From assembly GCA_010093705.1 (NCBI GenBank), contig MU006089.1, forward strand, positions 3,443,838-3,507,837: a stretch of 64,000 nucleotides of DNA. Direction: 5' to 3'. Position numbers and translations under genes: made by a program. The notes beneath the pieces are model-generated. The model saw only the letters and a program-made list of their open reading frames with translations. It was not told the origin of the DNA and ran no database searches. How positions within the stretch are numbered: the stretch's first letter is position 1; each line of letters starts with the position of its first letter. This document shows positions 1-12,363 of this stretch, piece by piece. Origin of the DNA: Patellaria atrata CBS 101060 (Eukaryota; Ascomycota; Dothideomycetes; Patellariales; Patellariaceae).

Positions 1-431
1 TTGAGCATTCTTTTGTTGATGCTTTTTTGTTGTCTGTTCCCGTTATGATAGTGTTTGAATTGACGATATTCCAGCCCCGCCCATAAGGGTTTGGCCCCCA
101 AGTGTGCTTCTTGACTCTCTTCAGCCACGATACTTGGCAATATTAAAGCCATTATAAAGGCGCTAAATCATATATTCGGCCAATGAAGATGGAAGACGCA
201 ACGCCTCATGTGGACTCAATCGGCTGCTATACGAGTAATAGGCTCGGCAGAAGGCGAATCTCAGATATCGTAGCTCTCTGCCCGGTTACACTATGTTTTC
301 GGTGTCTTGTATATATGATGCCGTCGAAGCCGCGGCTCTTCATCAATTTTGATCAGCTTCTTCTGAGGCGGAATTTCCTTGGAATCATTGCTCTCCCATC
401 CCTCTCCATCATAAACCTAATACTGTAGAAA
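1..431. other. 5' flank of first gene, no gene seen
   Basis: No convincing coding sequence. A short open frame at 183-428 has no homology I recognise and sits where the promoter and leader of the following membrane-protein gene are expected. Confidence 0.5.
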
Positions 432-1414
432 ATGCTCGCACGAACCCTTGTAGTCTTGGGTCTAACAGCTGGTATAGCTGTGGCTCAAGATGAGAAACGA
501 GAGCTTGAGAAACGGCAAAGCGCTGGGTTCGACTCGTAAGTGTTGACCCCCTCCCATAGTATGATACCTGTGATCGCTAATAAGGACGTAGTGTATCTGC
601 TGCTTCTGTACTGTTAACTGCGCTTCCTCCATCGATGATTTCTCTGGCGGTGACGAACACCCTTGCCTTGTACTCTGAGCTGCAGTCTCAATTTGCAAGT
701 GGAGCGACTCCAACCTGGTTCCAGAACCTCCCATCCGATATACAAACTTTTCTAGTTCCGTCAGGCATACCAATATTCGATGTACCTACAACCGACGTAA
801 CCTCCTCAATCCCAGCTTTTACCCCGTTAACCAATAGTCGAATCATTACACCTCCAGTGACCTCGTTTGTGACTCAAACTTCCTCAGACACAGAGAGTAC
901 TACGTCTGAAGAATCAAGTACATCTACACCAGCACCCACCGATGACCCGGATTCAGGGTTAAGCACGGGTGCGAAAACAGGAATTGGAGTTGGGGTTGCA
1001 CTTGGAGTGTCTGCCGTACTAGCCATTATTACATTTGTCTTTTTCTCACAAAGACAGAAGAAGAAAAGGAAGACGAATAATGCTCCTCCCGCACCTCCTC
1101 AAAATTTCGGCAATGCCCCACATATGAGTAATCAAGGAATTGCGAACAACTATGTGGGTCCACAGGAGCTTGATGCTGGAGTTGAGAAGCCATATCCAAC
1201 GGCACAGAACTGGCAAAATACATCACAAATGTATGGAAACCAGGCACCTCACCAATATTCAAACAACCAGCAAGCGGTATGGCCTGTTGGCGGAGGGTCC
1301 CAACAGCAATTTCAACCACATCAAACACAACAATACCCACAAGAGATGTATGCAGATCCTCGACCGCAGCAGCCCCAAATGCAGCAATCACAAGCGTCAT
1401 ACCCCCAACAATAG
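432..1414 (+). CDS. secreted/single-pass Ser-Thr-rich membrane protein
   Basis: Two exons, 432-535 and 592-1414, giving 308 aa. The intron (536-591) has a GTAAGT donor, a GCTAAT branch and a TAG acceptor, and joins in frame. The start ATG at 432 opens a signal peptide (MLARTLVVLGLTAGIAVAQ) followed by dibasic KR sites near residues 23 and 28. A lumenal/extracellular region of about 130 residues ends in a Thr/Ser/Glu stalk. One transmembrane helix (about residues 165-187, with the GIGVGVALGV motif common in fungal single-pass proteins) is followed by a basic KKKRK stop-transfer and a Gln/Pro/Asn-rich cytoplasmic tail. This layout resembles wall-stress-sensor-like fungal membrane proteins, but there is no WSC or Cys-rich domain, so I assign no function. 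Confidence 0.8.
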
Positions 1415-2341
1415 AATCACCAATAAAACTACTAGGATCATATAATGATAGTTAGACCAGCTCAGGAATTGATACTTAATGATGGTTATAAGACACCGGT
1501 ACCATCTAATTGCGGTACCAAAACTAAAATAGGGGGCTATGATGGCACTCAGACCGACAACACTAGCTACCGGAAAGTGCAAGACTATTACCTGCTGGAT
1601 TCATATCATGTCTATTCAGACCGATGTCTGTCGCTTACAACCAGCCTTTTCGCAAGGTTTCTGAGACCTTCCGGTGAACAGTTTCGCTCCAATACTCATA
1701 GCCGGATCCACATCTACCCAAATGCGATTATAGGCGAAGTCAGCCGCCTCATTTAGGGTCCGTCTGTAAAGAATTTCGATCGTCTTAACGAATCCAAACC
1801 CCCTAACCCCCTTGAAATACCCCGATGTTATAATAGAAGATGGATCAAACGGCAATTCGGTATCAGATAGTTGTGACCATTTTCTATACACAAGAGGTCA
1901 ATAGATGTATTCATATGCACATTATATGTCCATTCAAGTGCATCTTATTATGTCAGAAGCTACTAGTCAGTAGGAATTTGATTTCTCCACGACAGTTAGG
2001 TTATGATAGACAGACCTCTGGTAAGCAAGTCAAATTACTTACCATTGCATATATCCACACACCTATATAGATAAACTACCTTATATCTCGTGAGTGGAAC
2101 TTTAACTTCAACTGCACTTAAAATGACTATGACTGTTATTTACTACCCCCATGCGGGGTAAGGTAAGGGTAGAAAGGTACCTTAGGGTCGAATATGCACT
2201 GCCACCTTCATCGTCACAATTTCTCACATAGCCAAGTATGACTCCACCTTTACTAACACTTCTTCTTTCACACAGTGTACGTACAATCATGCATCTTATA
2301 GATAATCAATAGAGGGAATACAGAATCATTAACAACCCGAT
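1415..2341. other. intergenic, no firm gene
   Basis: Mostly AT-rich. A 91-codon open frame on the minus strand (1616-1891) has a protein-like composition but no recognisable domain. At 2150-2187 there is a short run of TAAGGTA/TACCTTA-type words, also seen elsewhere in the window. Confidence 0.4.
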
Positions 2342-4429
2342 ATGGAAGATGATATCCTCGACCTTCCATCCTATGATGCGGCGACCAAAATCGATCCTTG
2401 GACTCTGGTAATCCCATACCTCAATACGCGTGATATCAAGGCTATAGCGTTGGTTTCTCCTGGATTGAGGATTATTGCTCAGAGTTACTTATGGGGTAAT
2501 CCCCGCCAGTTTTGGCCTCAAGATGAGCCCGATAGGTTTAGTTAGAATCCAACTTCAACCATTATCCCCTTAATTCGCTAACTTCTAGTAGAGGCGCTCC
2601 TAGCCTTTCAAAATGCAAGCATGTCAGGGCGTCCTGGCATGTATACACATACGCTTGACCTGCAAAATCTAGGTGATATAGACGGTATTGACCTATCTCT
2701 TCCTAGGTTGTGGTTCCTTGTGATAGCTACCATGCTACCTAATCTCAGGTCTCTTAATCTAGCAAACGTCAAGTTCCTCAGTCATACTTCACTATCGTCC
2801 AGTCTTGCTTCCGTGGAGTGCTTAGATAATCTAACGTTTTTGAACATATCACGTTGTCAGAACCTGACATTGGAATCTACGGTTCAATTATTGTCCAGGA
2901 CACCGCATTTATATTATCTTGACGTATCCGGAAACTCTCTCTACGGCACATCTAGTAAATCCTCGTCTACTGTACGGATGTTTTGTACTCAGATCCGGTC
3001 AGGGCTGAAGACTCTGCAAATACTCAAAGCTAAAAATACAAAACTCCAGTGGGTAGTTGCACTACACTATCTCTTCCACGAAGATTTAAATCTTCCTCCA
3101 CTACTATCGACCCCGAGCTGTATTAGACAACTTAAAAGCTTCGATTTAGGACAGAATGGTAGAATTACGGATGCTGTGATCGAGGATTTGGTCACATCCT
3201 TTATTAAGCTACGGAGTTCTTCGTCGAATGGAAGTTTACCACCACCTTACTCTATGTTTGCGAATGTGGTATTACGCAGCAATCGAATTATCATGGAGGA
3301 CGAGTGGCAACCCTATTTTGGCCACTTCAGACAGAGGACAGGCAAGTCACAACTTCAGCTGGAATTTTCAGACGTAGAACCCAAAGTTGTTCATCAACTC
3401 AGGTCTCCCGAATTCCTAGCTTCCATCAGATCTAACCCAGCGAGCTCTACAATAAACCTGACACATTTGTATCTGTCCCATACTTCTGTCACGGCGGTTG
3501 CAATCGCTTGTTTTCTTCTTACCCTCCCCCTTCAATTCCTTGATTGCGGAGATGTTGAAGTATCAATCTCAGACGTTCAGTATCTGGGTATGAAATTCCA
3601 TAATAGAGATCATTTTGATGAAAATGTCGCTGCTGCACAGCTTATACTTGCAGCATTGCCTCGGTGTACGACTCTTCAGCACCTCAGAGTCAGCCACTGC
3701 ATAGTAACGGGCTATGGTGCAATGGCAGACATCAATCACATACAAAAGCCCCGGAAACCTATGAACACTAGCATCAGAAGTATCCGTGCTATTTTGGACG
3801 CTCTCAAGGAATTTGTAGCAGTTCGATCTACACCGCAGGGTCGACAATGGCAGGACTTGACCGGACAACATCACGAAGTCGTTTCATACATGTTCACGTC
3901 CAGCTTACTATCCATTGAGAAGTTGATTCTCACGTCCGTACCCACTACGAGTGAGAGAGGATTTGTATCAACATGCCTGAAGTCTTTTCTACTAGCATGT
4001 GGCGAAATGGAGCGTATTTCTGCTCAATATCACTGGCTCCAAGAGCATCCCGACGAGGTATTACCTGATCGATTACCATCGTCAAAACGACCAATTGGGA
4101 TACGGGAACTTGTTTTAGAGATGCTTCCTTCTACAAAAGAACACACTGACGGTTATGACAATGACCTTGCAACTTATGAAGCTGCTGGTCAAGATGACTT
4201 CAGTTTCTATCCAGAAGAAAGAGTAACATCGAGTGCACAACAAAGATCCACAGATCTACAGAATTCTACTGTGAAACTTCATCCTGACAATGATGTGGTC
4301 TCAGTACTCAGGCAGTTCCGTCAACGGCAGAAATCGCAGCAAGAGAAGAGTTTGTCGAAGGGATTCTTTACCAAAGACGAAACGGATTCGTTCTGGGGTG
4401 GGAACGTCTCTGTTGTGCGCGATACATAA
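2342..4429 (+). CDS. F-box/leucine-rich-repeat-like protein
   Basis: Exons 2342-2540 and 2589-4429, 679 aa. The 48-bp intron uses donor GTTAGA and acceptor CTAG; other donor/acceptor pairs break the frame, and this join yields the smooth reading DRF-IEALLAFQNAS. Residues about 17-60 (DPWTLVIPYLNTRDIKAIAL, then a VSPGLR..AQSYLWGNP stretch) look like an F-box-type helix bundle. Residues about 95-380 hold several LRR units (LRSLNLANVKF, LTFLNISRC, LYYLDVSGN, LTHLYLSHT). The C-terminal 150 residues are polar and probably disordered. By analogy with F-box/LRR proteins it may be a substrate adaptor of an SCF ubiquitin ligase; the F-box call is an inference, the LRRs are visible. It is followed 150 bp later by the tail of the convergent MFS gene. 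Confidence 0.75.
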
Positions 4430-4579
4430 TATCAAAATACAATGTTACCTAGCGTCAATAGTTGCTTGAGAGATGGAGTCCTCATTTTACTATCAAGTAC
4501 CTGAAACTCTCAACCGCATATTCAATTTCAGCTCATTGCCAACAGTTGTAATTCCCGTAATGGTTATTGCTAGATCAAT

Positions 4580-6431
4580 TTATACTAATCGAGCGTCGTT
4601 CGTACCGAGGGCATGTGCAGTCGACCCTAACTCTACGGAAGGAACGAGGATAGGCTCAGGGGCCGGCGTGGACGGCATGCTGGATAGTTCTATGCCTTGG
4701 TCACGAGAGGGATCTAAAGTTGACCTTGAGAAGAGTCTCCGGATGTGATGCGCCCAACTCTTCATTACCGGCCTATCAAAAGCTTCTTGAATCGACTCGA
4801 GAGGAATGCCTCTTGTTTCTGGCATATATACCGCCAACACGGCAACGGTAGCCAAAGCAATGAAACCGAAAAGGAAGTATGCTCCAAAGGACGAATTGGC
4901 GAGGAAGATTGGAGTGAAGAATCCCACAAACCAATTGGTAAACTAAAAGTTTTCAGCAACAGAGGAACGTCGTTACACTGATGGAAGACTTACAAACCCA
5001 AGGCCTTGGGCTACGCAGTTTGCAGCCGCTCTAGTCTGTGCTGGTTGAATCTCACTTGCATAGATCTTTCCAACGACACCCCAGGTAAAACAGAAGATCA
5101 ACGCAAATGCGAAAATGAGTACGACCACTACCCAGCGAGCCACACCGTAAGGATGGACGCTGGAAGAAGCGTAGAAAGATCCAATGAGCAACATACAACT
5201 AGACAGTCCAATTCCTCCAGTGATCATAGACGTTCGACGGCCCCATTTATCAGCGAATATGAGAGCTGGAACCGATATTGCCAACATCAAGATTGCTGAG
5301 ACTCCAGATGCGAGGAACGCAGCCGTTTGGTCTGGAAGACCTGCTTGCGTGAAGAGGGTCGGGGCATACTACGGTTGCAGTTAGTCTCAGATATACCACC
5401 AGTACGGTGAGCTTGGAAGAGGTTATACGCACATATAACACACCATCAATCCCCGACATCTGTACCATCCCCAAAACGACCAGTGCCAGCAAGGTCTTCT
5501 TCCTATACTCCCGTCTGAAAATCATCATAAACCCCTCCACCGTGGACGTCTGCACATGTGCCTGCTCTATCGGCCTCAATACATCCTTCTCCGCCTCCGC
5601 TTGATTGAAATTAAGCCGTTCCAGATTCCGCATCGCCTGCTGCCGATATTCATGTTGGATCAACCATCTCGGACTATCTGGGAGAAAGAGACAGCTCGAC
5701 GCCAGGACCAGGCCCAGGATCGAGGAAATGATATAAGGGAGCCGCCAGGAGAGACTAGAGTCCATATGCAGAGAGCCGTAGCAAGTAAAATAGCCTAGAC
5801 ATACCCCAGCAGCAGCGTTGAGTTGCGGCATCGAAACCAGCATGCCGCGACGGGCGGAAGGCGCGATTTCACAGATATACACACTCACCGTTCCAAGCCA
5901 CAGTCCCTGACCCAGCCCACTCAGTCCTCTCCCTACCAGGAACATCGGCAGCCCATAACTACTCGCTTCCAGCACCGTTCCCAGCGTAAACACCAATGCA
6001 CCCATCAGTACGACGTGCAGCCGGCCGAACCGATCGGCGAGTTGACCCGCGAAGACAGAAGGAAGGGCACCGGCGAGCATGATTAGGGAGACGGTGAAGC
6101 CGCGCATTTGGGGGGTAAGGGGGCCGAAGAGGGAGAGGTAATGCGGCATTTCGGTTACGGGACCTATGCTACCAGTGTCGAAGCTATATAGGGGAGTCAG
6201 TTGTGATATGAGTTGACTGGAACGTGCGCAAGGGATTGTATTAGGATTCGAAATATATGTTAGGGCTGCTAGACTTGTTCCGAGATACTTCTAAACAGTA
6301 ACGTACCCATTTAGAAACCCGCCGATGGAAATAACCACAGAGGCTGTGACGTAGCCAGGGGGTTTGAGTGCCTTGAACATGTTTCCCACTTTGTGGATGG
6401 GAGCTTGTAGAGCGCTCCGGATGGTGGTCAT
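4580..6431 (-). CDS. MFS sugar transporter
   Basis: Four exons on the minus strand (6431-6307, 6183-5433, 5368-4994, 4942-4580), 537 aa, the usual length of fungal hexose-type major facilitator permeases. All introns have GT-AG ends and keep phase. Family marks: GGFLNGFDTGSIGPVTEM in TM1, ADRFGR after TM2, the PDSPRW loop, YYAPTLFTQAGL in TM7, DKWGRR after TM8, and PETRG after TM12. The start is at the MTTIRSAL methionine; an upstream in-frame ATG at 6557 would add 42 unrelated residues. It acts in the plasma membrane as a proton/sugar symporter or facilitator; the substrate cannot be told from the sequence. Confidence 0.93.
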
Positions 6432-7611
6432 GGTTGATAGAAGATATCGGTCTATTCTACACGAATTCGTTATATCTGAGTTGAGGCCCCAATCAATTGA
6501 GGGAGAAAATGAATTTTGTACAATATCCTTCTTACAAATCAACAATCGATGATCCACTACATTGGTCTGCCAGCACTACGAGCTCATGCAACAAGCTTAT
6601 CCTCTCAATCCTTATCTCCATCCCCGCATTCTTTTGAACCTGCGTTTTAACATCATAATCACTTAGATTGATTTGGGACGTCTCTTGAATCTCCTGCTTA
6701 TAAATCAGGTAGTAGTTTCAAAGTTGGGCGGAAGATCGCTGAACTGTGATACCCCTGAAGTTCAATGCTTTATCAAGACCCCGCAGAGTTAAAAAGAAAA
6801 CGCTCCATAGAGTTAAAGAGAAAAAGAAAAAAGGGAGGGGGGAAAAAGTGCAAAAGAAAACCTCAGTAGAGGGAAAGTTAACCCGGCGAACGCATTTAAC
6901 TTTATGATCTGGCGGAGGCGGGGCTCGAACTGATGACTGTAGGAAATTGACTGAAGAAAATATGACAAAGGAAAATTACCACTCAGCCATTGCCGCCAGA
7001 ATTGAACGTAATCACCAACTAAGTGCTTATGAGGGACCTGTTTGATTTGTTTAAAGTGTTACTGATGTAACTTGCTCAGGAGTGCGAGATCTGGTGTTGT
7101 GGCTTTTAGTGTTGTTATACACTGATGCTGTACCTATAGAGGAGTATGGACTCCTGAGTATTGCAAGTGACAGGATCAATCGGGTGTTATGTGGATATGT
7201 AGCTTGAAAGGTCAATCATGCTGGTGATAGTCTTGAAACGATAAAACTAGCATTGTCAAAATGAACAAGGACATACTGTAGAGAGCAAATTTGGATATGG
7301 CTTCCGTACGTAGTCAGTTCGACGACGAAAGTTTCAATATAGAAGCATATTCGAAAGCAGTTAGACGGCAGAACTTAAGCATTCAAACCCAAATCTGTCA
7401 AATCATCAATCGAAATGCCTAAAGAGATCTTACCAAACAATCCCGCTCACAGATAGGTACCGTATACTTGTGAATGCCAAAACCCCTGAACACCTCCGCT
7501 GAACATCAAACAACAGGAACGTCATAAACAAAAGGTATCTCAATGAGCGATCCCAAACGCCATTCCCTTCGTTTTCCTAGTTTTCCCCCTCCAACATTAG
7601 CCATAGAATGC
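6432..7611. other. intergenic, contains tRNA-like element
   Basis: Upstream flank of the MFS gene and 3' flank of the next minus-strand gene. It includes a purine-rich stretch (about 6790-6862) and the tRNA-like sequence at 6908-7000. No protein gene seen. Confidence 0.5.
6908..7000 (-). other. degenerate tRNA-like sequence
   Basis: On the minus strand the ends TCTGGCGG and CCGCCAGA pair perfectly over 8 bp. Inside lie a perfect polymerase III A-box match (TGGCTGAGTGG) and a near-consensus B box (AGTTCGAGCCC). The boxes are 58 bp apart start to start, longer than in an intronless tRNA, so a tRNA with an anticodon-loop intron is conceivable. However, I cannot form normal D, anticodon or T stems, and no anticodon can be assigned. 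A decayed tRNA gene or a tRNA-derived short element fits best. Confidence 0.4.
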
Positions 7612-8569
7612 TTAGGTGCTATACCTATGTCCCGAATACCCGCTATGCCCCCTACTAACACCACCCAACTCAATTTCCGCCCTCCTCTCTTCCCTACTCC
7701 TCGCACGTTCTTGCTCTGCACTTTCCCGTTCCAAGCCCCTCCCCCGCTCGTCTCTCCCTAATTTCCTACTCCACAAGCTCCTCGGCTCGTGGTGTACAGC
7801 GGGCACACCCCTTACGCCCAGAGTGGGAGGTGACAGCCTATCTCTCGGCGTATTCTCCTCATCATCAGCAGGCCAATCGATGTTGAACGTGCTCCTGCTC
7901 GCCTCAGGGCTAGGACCCGGATCCGCTTTCTTCAGCAGTGCAGCCATCTGCTGTGAAACAAGTTCATCTTCAGTAAGGGGTGTAGCGGGTGCCGTGTGCC
8001 GCGATGAGGGATACATGTTTGTGAGGAAGTTACTGTAGTACGAGCTGCCGGAATGAGATGTGATAGAGTGAGAGGATGAGTGAGGCTTGCGGACGCGAGC
8101 GATTCGGCGGTATGTCCATAGGAGGAGGCCGGAGTAGACGAGGGTCGAGCTGAGGGAGAGTGCGGTGGCGACGATGGCGCCAGTGCCGAATTGGTAGCGG
8201 GATGAGGAGAGGAAACAGTAGATTAGGGTGAGGAGGCCTAGGGCGGAGGATTGAAGAGCTGGTCTATTCTCATAGTTGGTATGGAGTATCTCGAACGGGT
8301 ATTTAGGTATAATATTACTCACAGGAAGACTGCTTCCGCTTGAAAGATCCAATTGCTACAAGCAAAGCAGAGCAGACCGGTGAAGGAGTATCCAGCCGTC
8401 AGCAAAGCGCCAATCAAGACGTCAAGCACAGCGTCGCTGAAGCGTAGTTTTGGATCTTTGTCATATGTCGCGGGTAGTATCAAGTATCTATTGACTATGT
8501 TAGTAGTTCCATTCTCGGTGCTTGAGTTTTGGAGCTCTAGGCTATACGGACCCGCCGAGTATCATCCAT
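7612..8569 (-). CDS. multi-pass membrane protein, unknown function
   Basis: The well-supported exons are 8494-8323 and 8263-7612, joined by a GTGAGT...ATAG intron. A tiny first exon, 8569-8548 (MDDTRRV), is proposed from a GTATAG donor and an ACTAAC-ATAG acceptor; the model is 281 aa. Visible parts: YLILPATYDKDPKLRFSD, a helix LIGALLTAGYSFTGLLCFAC, an amphipathic CSNWIFQAEAVFLP stretch, two further helices (SSALGLLTLIYCFL; GAIVATALSLSSTLVYSGLL), then a basic, Ser-rich, disordered cytoplasmic tail of about 150 residues. I do not recognise the family. The 5' end is the weak point: open frames upstream to about 8830 could hold a different first exon. Confidence 0.65.
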
Positions 8570-11183
8570 GATGCTGCAAGAGCGACAACTCGCCAGTACC
8601 ACTACTTTATATTAATCCTAATGCTCACAAATGGGCCAAATAACAAAACAAACCGGAACCGTGTCTCTTCCCGAGTTCAAGTCCTCCAAAGACTTGTATG
8701 TATGCGCTCGCATTAGGCTTGATTTTCGCGTTTGCGTCGACTCTCGGATGGGTAGGGATTGGAGGCACCAGCGACAACGCTGCACCAGTGGGCTCACGAG
8801 CGCTTCATACAAAGAAAGGCTTTGCAGCAAAGAAGAGAAGGAGAAGAGTTGTGAACAGAAGAAGATGAGACTGACGAGGTCGTTACGATTGCCTACGTGA
8901 GGCTGATTTTCGTGTAACCAGAGGGGAGTTGCTATACGAGCACGGCCCAGTTGTTCAAGGCCGGGGTGTGTGTGTGCAGACAGGCAGCTTCTAGCCTTCT
9001 AGTCTTCTACTTTTCTAAGCCGTTGTGCGATGCAAGCGGGATATGCGGGATGCTGAGGTGAGCGACGGGCAGATCCAAGAGCTTTCATATGATTCTAACG
9101 AGTGGTTTACCGAAAATCAAAACGAGCGATGACAAGAAGACTATGAGAAGAAGACTGTGAAAATATTCCTTTCGGCATTTGTGCTTGAGAGGGTAGGTAG
9201 CATGATATTATTGTACTTTTGCCAGCAGGAGGGACGCCTTGAAGGATCTCCCGCCGTTTACTGGTGGTAGGCTGGGGATTAGGGCTCAGCATAGCTAAGC
9301 ACGGCGATCCAATACGAATGGAGGGGACAAGGGGAAACCTCTCTGACCTCAGCCTCTTCTCCTACTCATCAGAAATATATCTGCTTGCGCCGTGGCATCT
9401 TGAGAAATATCCTGGGACGAAAAGACTGCGGGTGGAAGGTAGTTCTAAGGCAGACATTTACTACTACCTTACGGTTCTCGCTGTGCTCAGTCGCCAACCG
9501 TGACGCCTTCTCCGATCTCAACAGTCGAAACAAGCAACAACGGCCCGTAGACAAGATCGATGATCTTTGGACCTCACAACGGGATGCATCCGGTGGCAGT
9601 TGTGGCGTTGTGGCTCGTCCTCGAAGTTCCAGGGCAGTCTCCATTCATATATTTAATCTCTCGAAAACCAGGTTTCAAGATGATCAGGCATACTACTGGA
9701 TCCCTTGATCTATAGCTAATGCGTGTTACATTCGGTTCCCGCATTGTATCACAGTCTGGAAACGCATGTGCAACTTCAAACAATGCTGCTGACAGAGAAA
9801 GCCTCCGTATACCTTCGTAGCCCGAGGATGACTCCAAAGCATAACAAGTAGTATACCTAGAATTGGGAAAAGCCCAACTACTTTACCAAAGAATAAGGCT
9901 GCATGGACTTGTTTATCCGCACTTGGCGCAATACGTCTTTCTAGACTTCTAGTAGCATGCAAAATTCTTCTAACCCGAAGTAGTTATGGTTCGATTGCTT
10001 CAATTTCGAGAGGTTGGCCAGAGTGTGCCTTACAAAATCTACATATATGTCCAATTTCTAGGTAGAATATCTGCATAGAAGAAACGGAAGATGCCACGCT
10101 CGACAACGGTCCATTTGGTGCTCGGTACAAGTGATTCTTAGCCGCCATTGAGAAGTTTCAAATTCACCAGGTTTTGTGCTAGGTTGGTTCTGATAATTTT
10201 ATAGGGGCGAATGTCCAGCTCGTCGATCGATCAAAAAAAGTAAAGAGAATATTCAGATAATAAGGACAGTAAAAGACAAGAAACTGAAGAATAAAATATA
10301 AGTTTTCGACAAACATCGGAGACATCCCCTGATTGAGAGTTGGATGAAACGCCTATGCAAATAAGAAGTATGGAAATGAACATGACGAATACTACTTTCA
10401 AGATCACTCTTTCATGCGTCTAGTTGTCTGACTAGTGTAATTCATTGACTTGGGAAATGTTCTCTAGTATTCTGAACCTACCTCCTTAAGAATGCGTGAA
10501 ATTCATCTGGGTGAGTAGTGAAGTAATAGTTCTTATAGACGTTCATTCTTCTGGAGTGACTATGTCTGTTACTGTACCTACCTATAAAGAATTGTCTGAA
10601 GGACCGGTGCCATTGGATATAACGATCAATGTTCGTGATGAAGATAATAGTTTCTGAATTTCTGAGAGAGTTCGAAGCGAGGGAATGAGGAAGAAGTTGT
10701 ATAACGGACAAGTTCATAACGGTTAGTATACTGTATTGTACAATACTTGTACAACCTAGTTCTTGTGCCAAAGTATGAGCAAAGGAGGATCTCCTATGCA
10801 GAGGATGCTATTACGAACGCATCATATACTCGTACCGTGAATGGAATGATTAAGATTGACAGACCAAATGTAGTATGAAATGCCATAATAAGCATAACGA
10901 AGGGAACATTGATCGACGTCGAAGAAATTGTGAATTGACGTGCATCCTGCCTAGTTTGCTTGATTCTTAGAAAACTAGGACGTGTATGAGGAGAGATGGA
11001 TTATATTCTTTTCCTTATTGATAGACTTGATAAGTCATTAGATTCTAAAAGTACCCAGGATTTTATACCAAACTACTAGTTCTACGGTAGCCTACTTCGC
11101 CATCCGCCGCAATTCTGCCATCATTATGAATTGGTCGTCGGACGGGAGTTGCTTCAAATCATCATTTCAATTGTTTCTAGAAG
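8570..11183. other. 2.6 kb intergenic, no gene seen
   Basis: Contains a short TG repeat near 8968-8977 in the 5' flank of the preceding minus-strand gene. Several overlapping short frames on both strands at 9264-9960 carry no recognisable domain and look like chance. From about 9,960 to 11,100 the DNA is AT-rich without coding character. Confidence 0.5.
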
Positions 11184-12363
11184 ATGATATTGGAATTCTT
11201 AGCACCATTAAGAGCGTCTAGTGCTCTTCGAGCTTCCCCTAAATACCGAACCGTACACTACGCAACTGCCCTTCCGCGATACCAATGCCTTCACACATCT
11301 TCCACTCAATTGGCAACGCCAGTATCTCCCAATATTCCAGGACCTCCGCCTCCCCCGCCAGTACCCACTCCAACATCAGCTGAACAAAGAGTTGCAAGAA
11401 AACGCAAGCAAGCTGAACTTTTACAGCGTGGAAAGGCTCTACGTGCCGATCCCTCTAAACCGTCAAGCGCTCTGCAAAAGAGGTTTTGGAAAGAAGTAAC
11501 TGTCAAGGAAGCAGAAGGTTCGTCTGCTATCACCAAGCAGCTATTAATCCGTAAACTAAGAGATATTCATAGATGGTCTTCATGTTATGCTTGACTCCCG
11601 ACCGGTGCGCACGGCGGCGAAGAATATCCTAACTATCCCACGTAATAAGCACCAACTTGCCACCGCTATCGCTTTAGAATGGGACCAGCTTGTTAGCGCA
11701 CATCAAGCACTCAAGAACCACTACATACCGTTAACATCTCTTACCTCGAGGGCGCTGGATATACAAGCTGCCGATGCCAAAGGAGAAGGAAAGACTCGGA
11801 ACGACATCGTGAAAATACTAATGGGGTATTTAGACACAGACACATCACTTTGTTGGGTACCAGAGAAAAATATACACGACCCGTCCAGTGACAGCTATGG
11901 CAATGAAGTCGCTGAGAGTCTTCGTGAGCTACAAATGCGCGCAGCCCAGCCCATAATATCTTATCTGACCACTCGTGTTTGGCCTGGGGTGGAGATAACT
12001 CCTATCCTTGAGTCCGACAGTATACTACCGACACCACAACCAGAGGTTACTAAGCAGGTCATCAATGGCTGGATATCAGGACTTCCGGCATTTGAGCTCG
12101 CCGGCCTCGAGCGTGCTGTACTAGCGAGCAAGAGTCTATTAGTATCAGCACGATTTTTAGTCGAGTGGAGCCAAGAATTTACTCAATTACGAAAAGATGC
12201 CCTAGGAAGTAAGAGATTCGGGATAGAAGAAGCTGCTGATGCGTCGAGTTTAGAAGTGAGGTGGCAGACAGGGATGTGGGGCGAGGTCGAAGATACGCAC
12301 GACGTAGAGAAAGAGGATCTAAAAAGGCAATTAGGTGGAGTCGTACTATTAGTAAGCGGTTAG
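11184..12363 (+). CDS. ATP12: ATP12 chaperone, F1-ATPase assembly factor
   Basis: Exons 11184-11517 and 11573-12363, 374 aa. The 55-bp intron restores the family reading EDGLHVMLDSRPVRTAAKN. The N-terminal 70 residues are Arg/Ser/Ala-rich with few acids, a mitochondrial presequence, followed by a Pro run. Core ATP12 signatures follow: LDSRPVRTAAKNILTIPRNK, LATAIALEWDQ, IPLTSLTSRALD, then LQMRAAQPIISYLTTRVWPG and a helical C-terminus with LASKSLLVSARFLVEW. ATP12 binds the free alpha subunit in the matrix and passes it into the F1 hexamer. Length and order match fungal homologues; the gene looks intact. Confidence 0.95.

Noticed and set aside
4473-4748. 91-codon plus frame at the end of the MFS gene
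   Set aside because: Mostly antisense to the MFS C-terminal exon.
6908-7000. Functional tRNA gene
   Set aside because: Pol III boxes and end pairing are present, but the D, anticodon and T stems do not form and no anticodon can be named.
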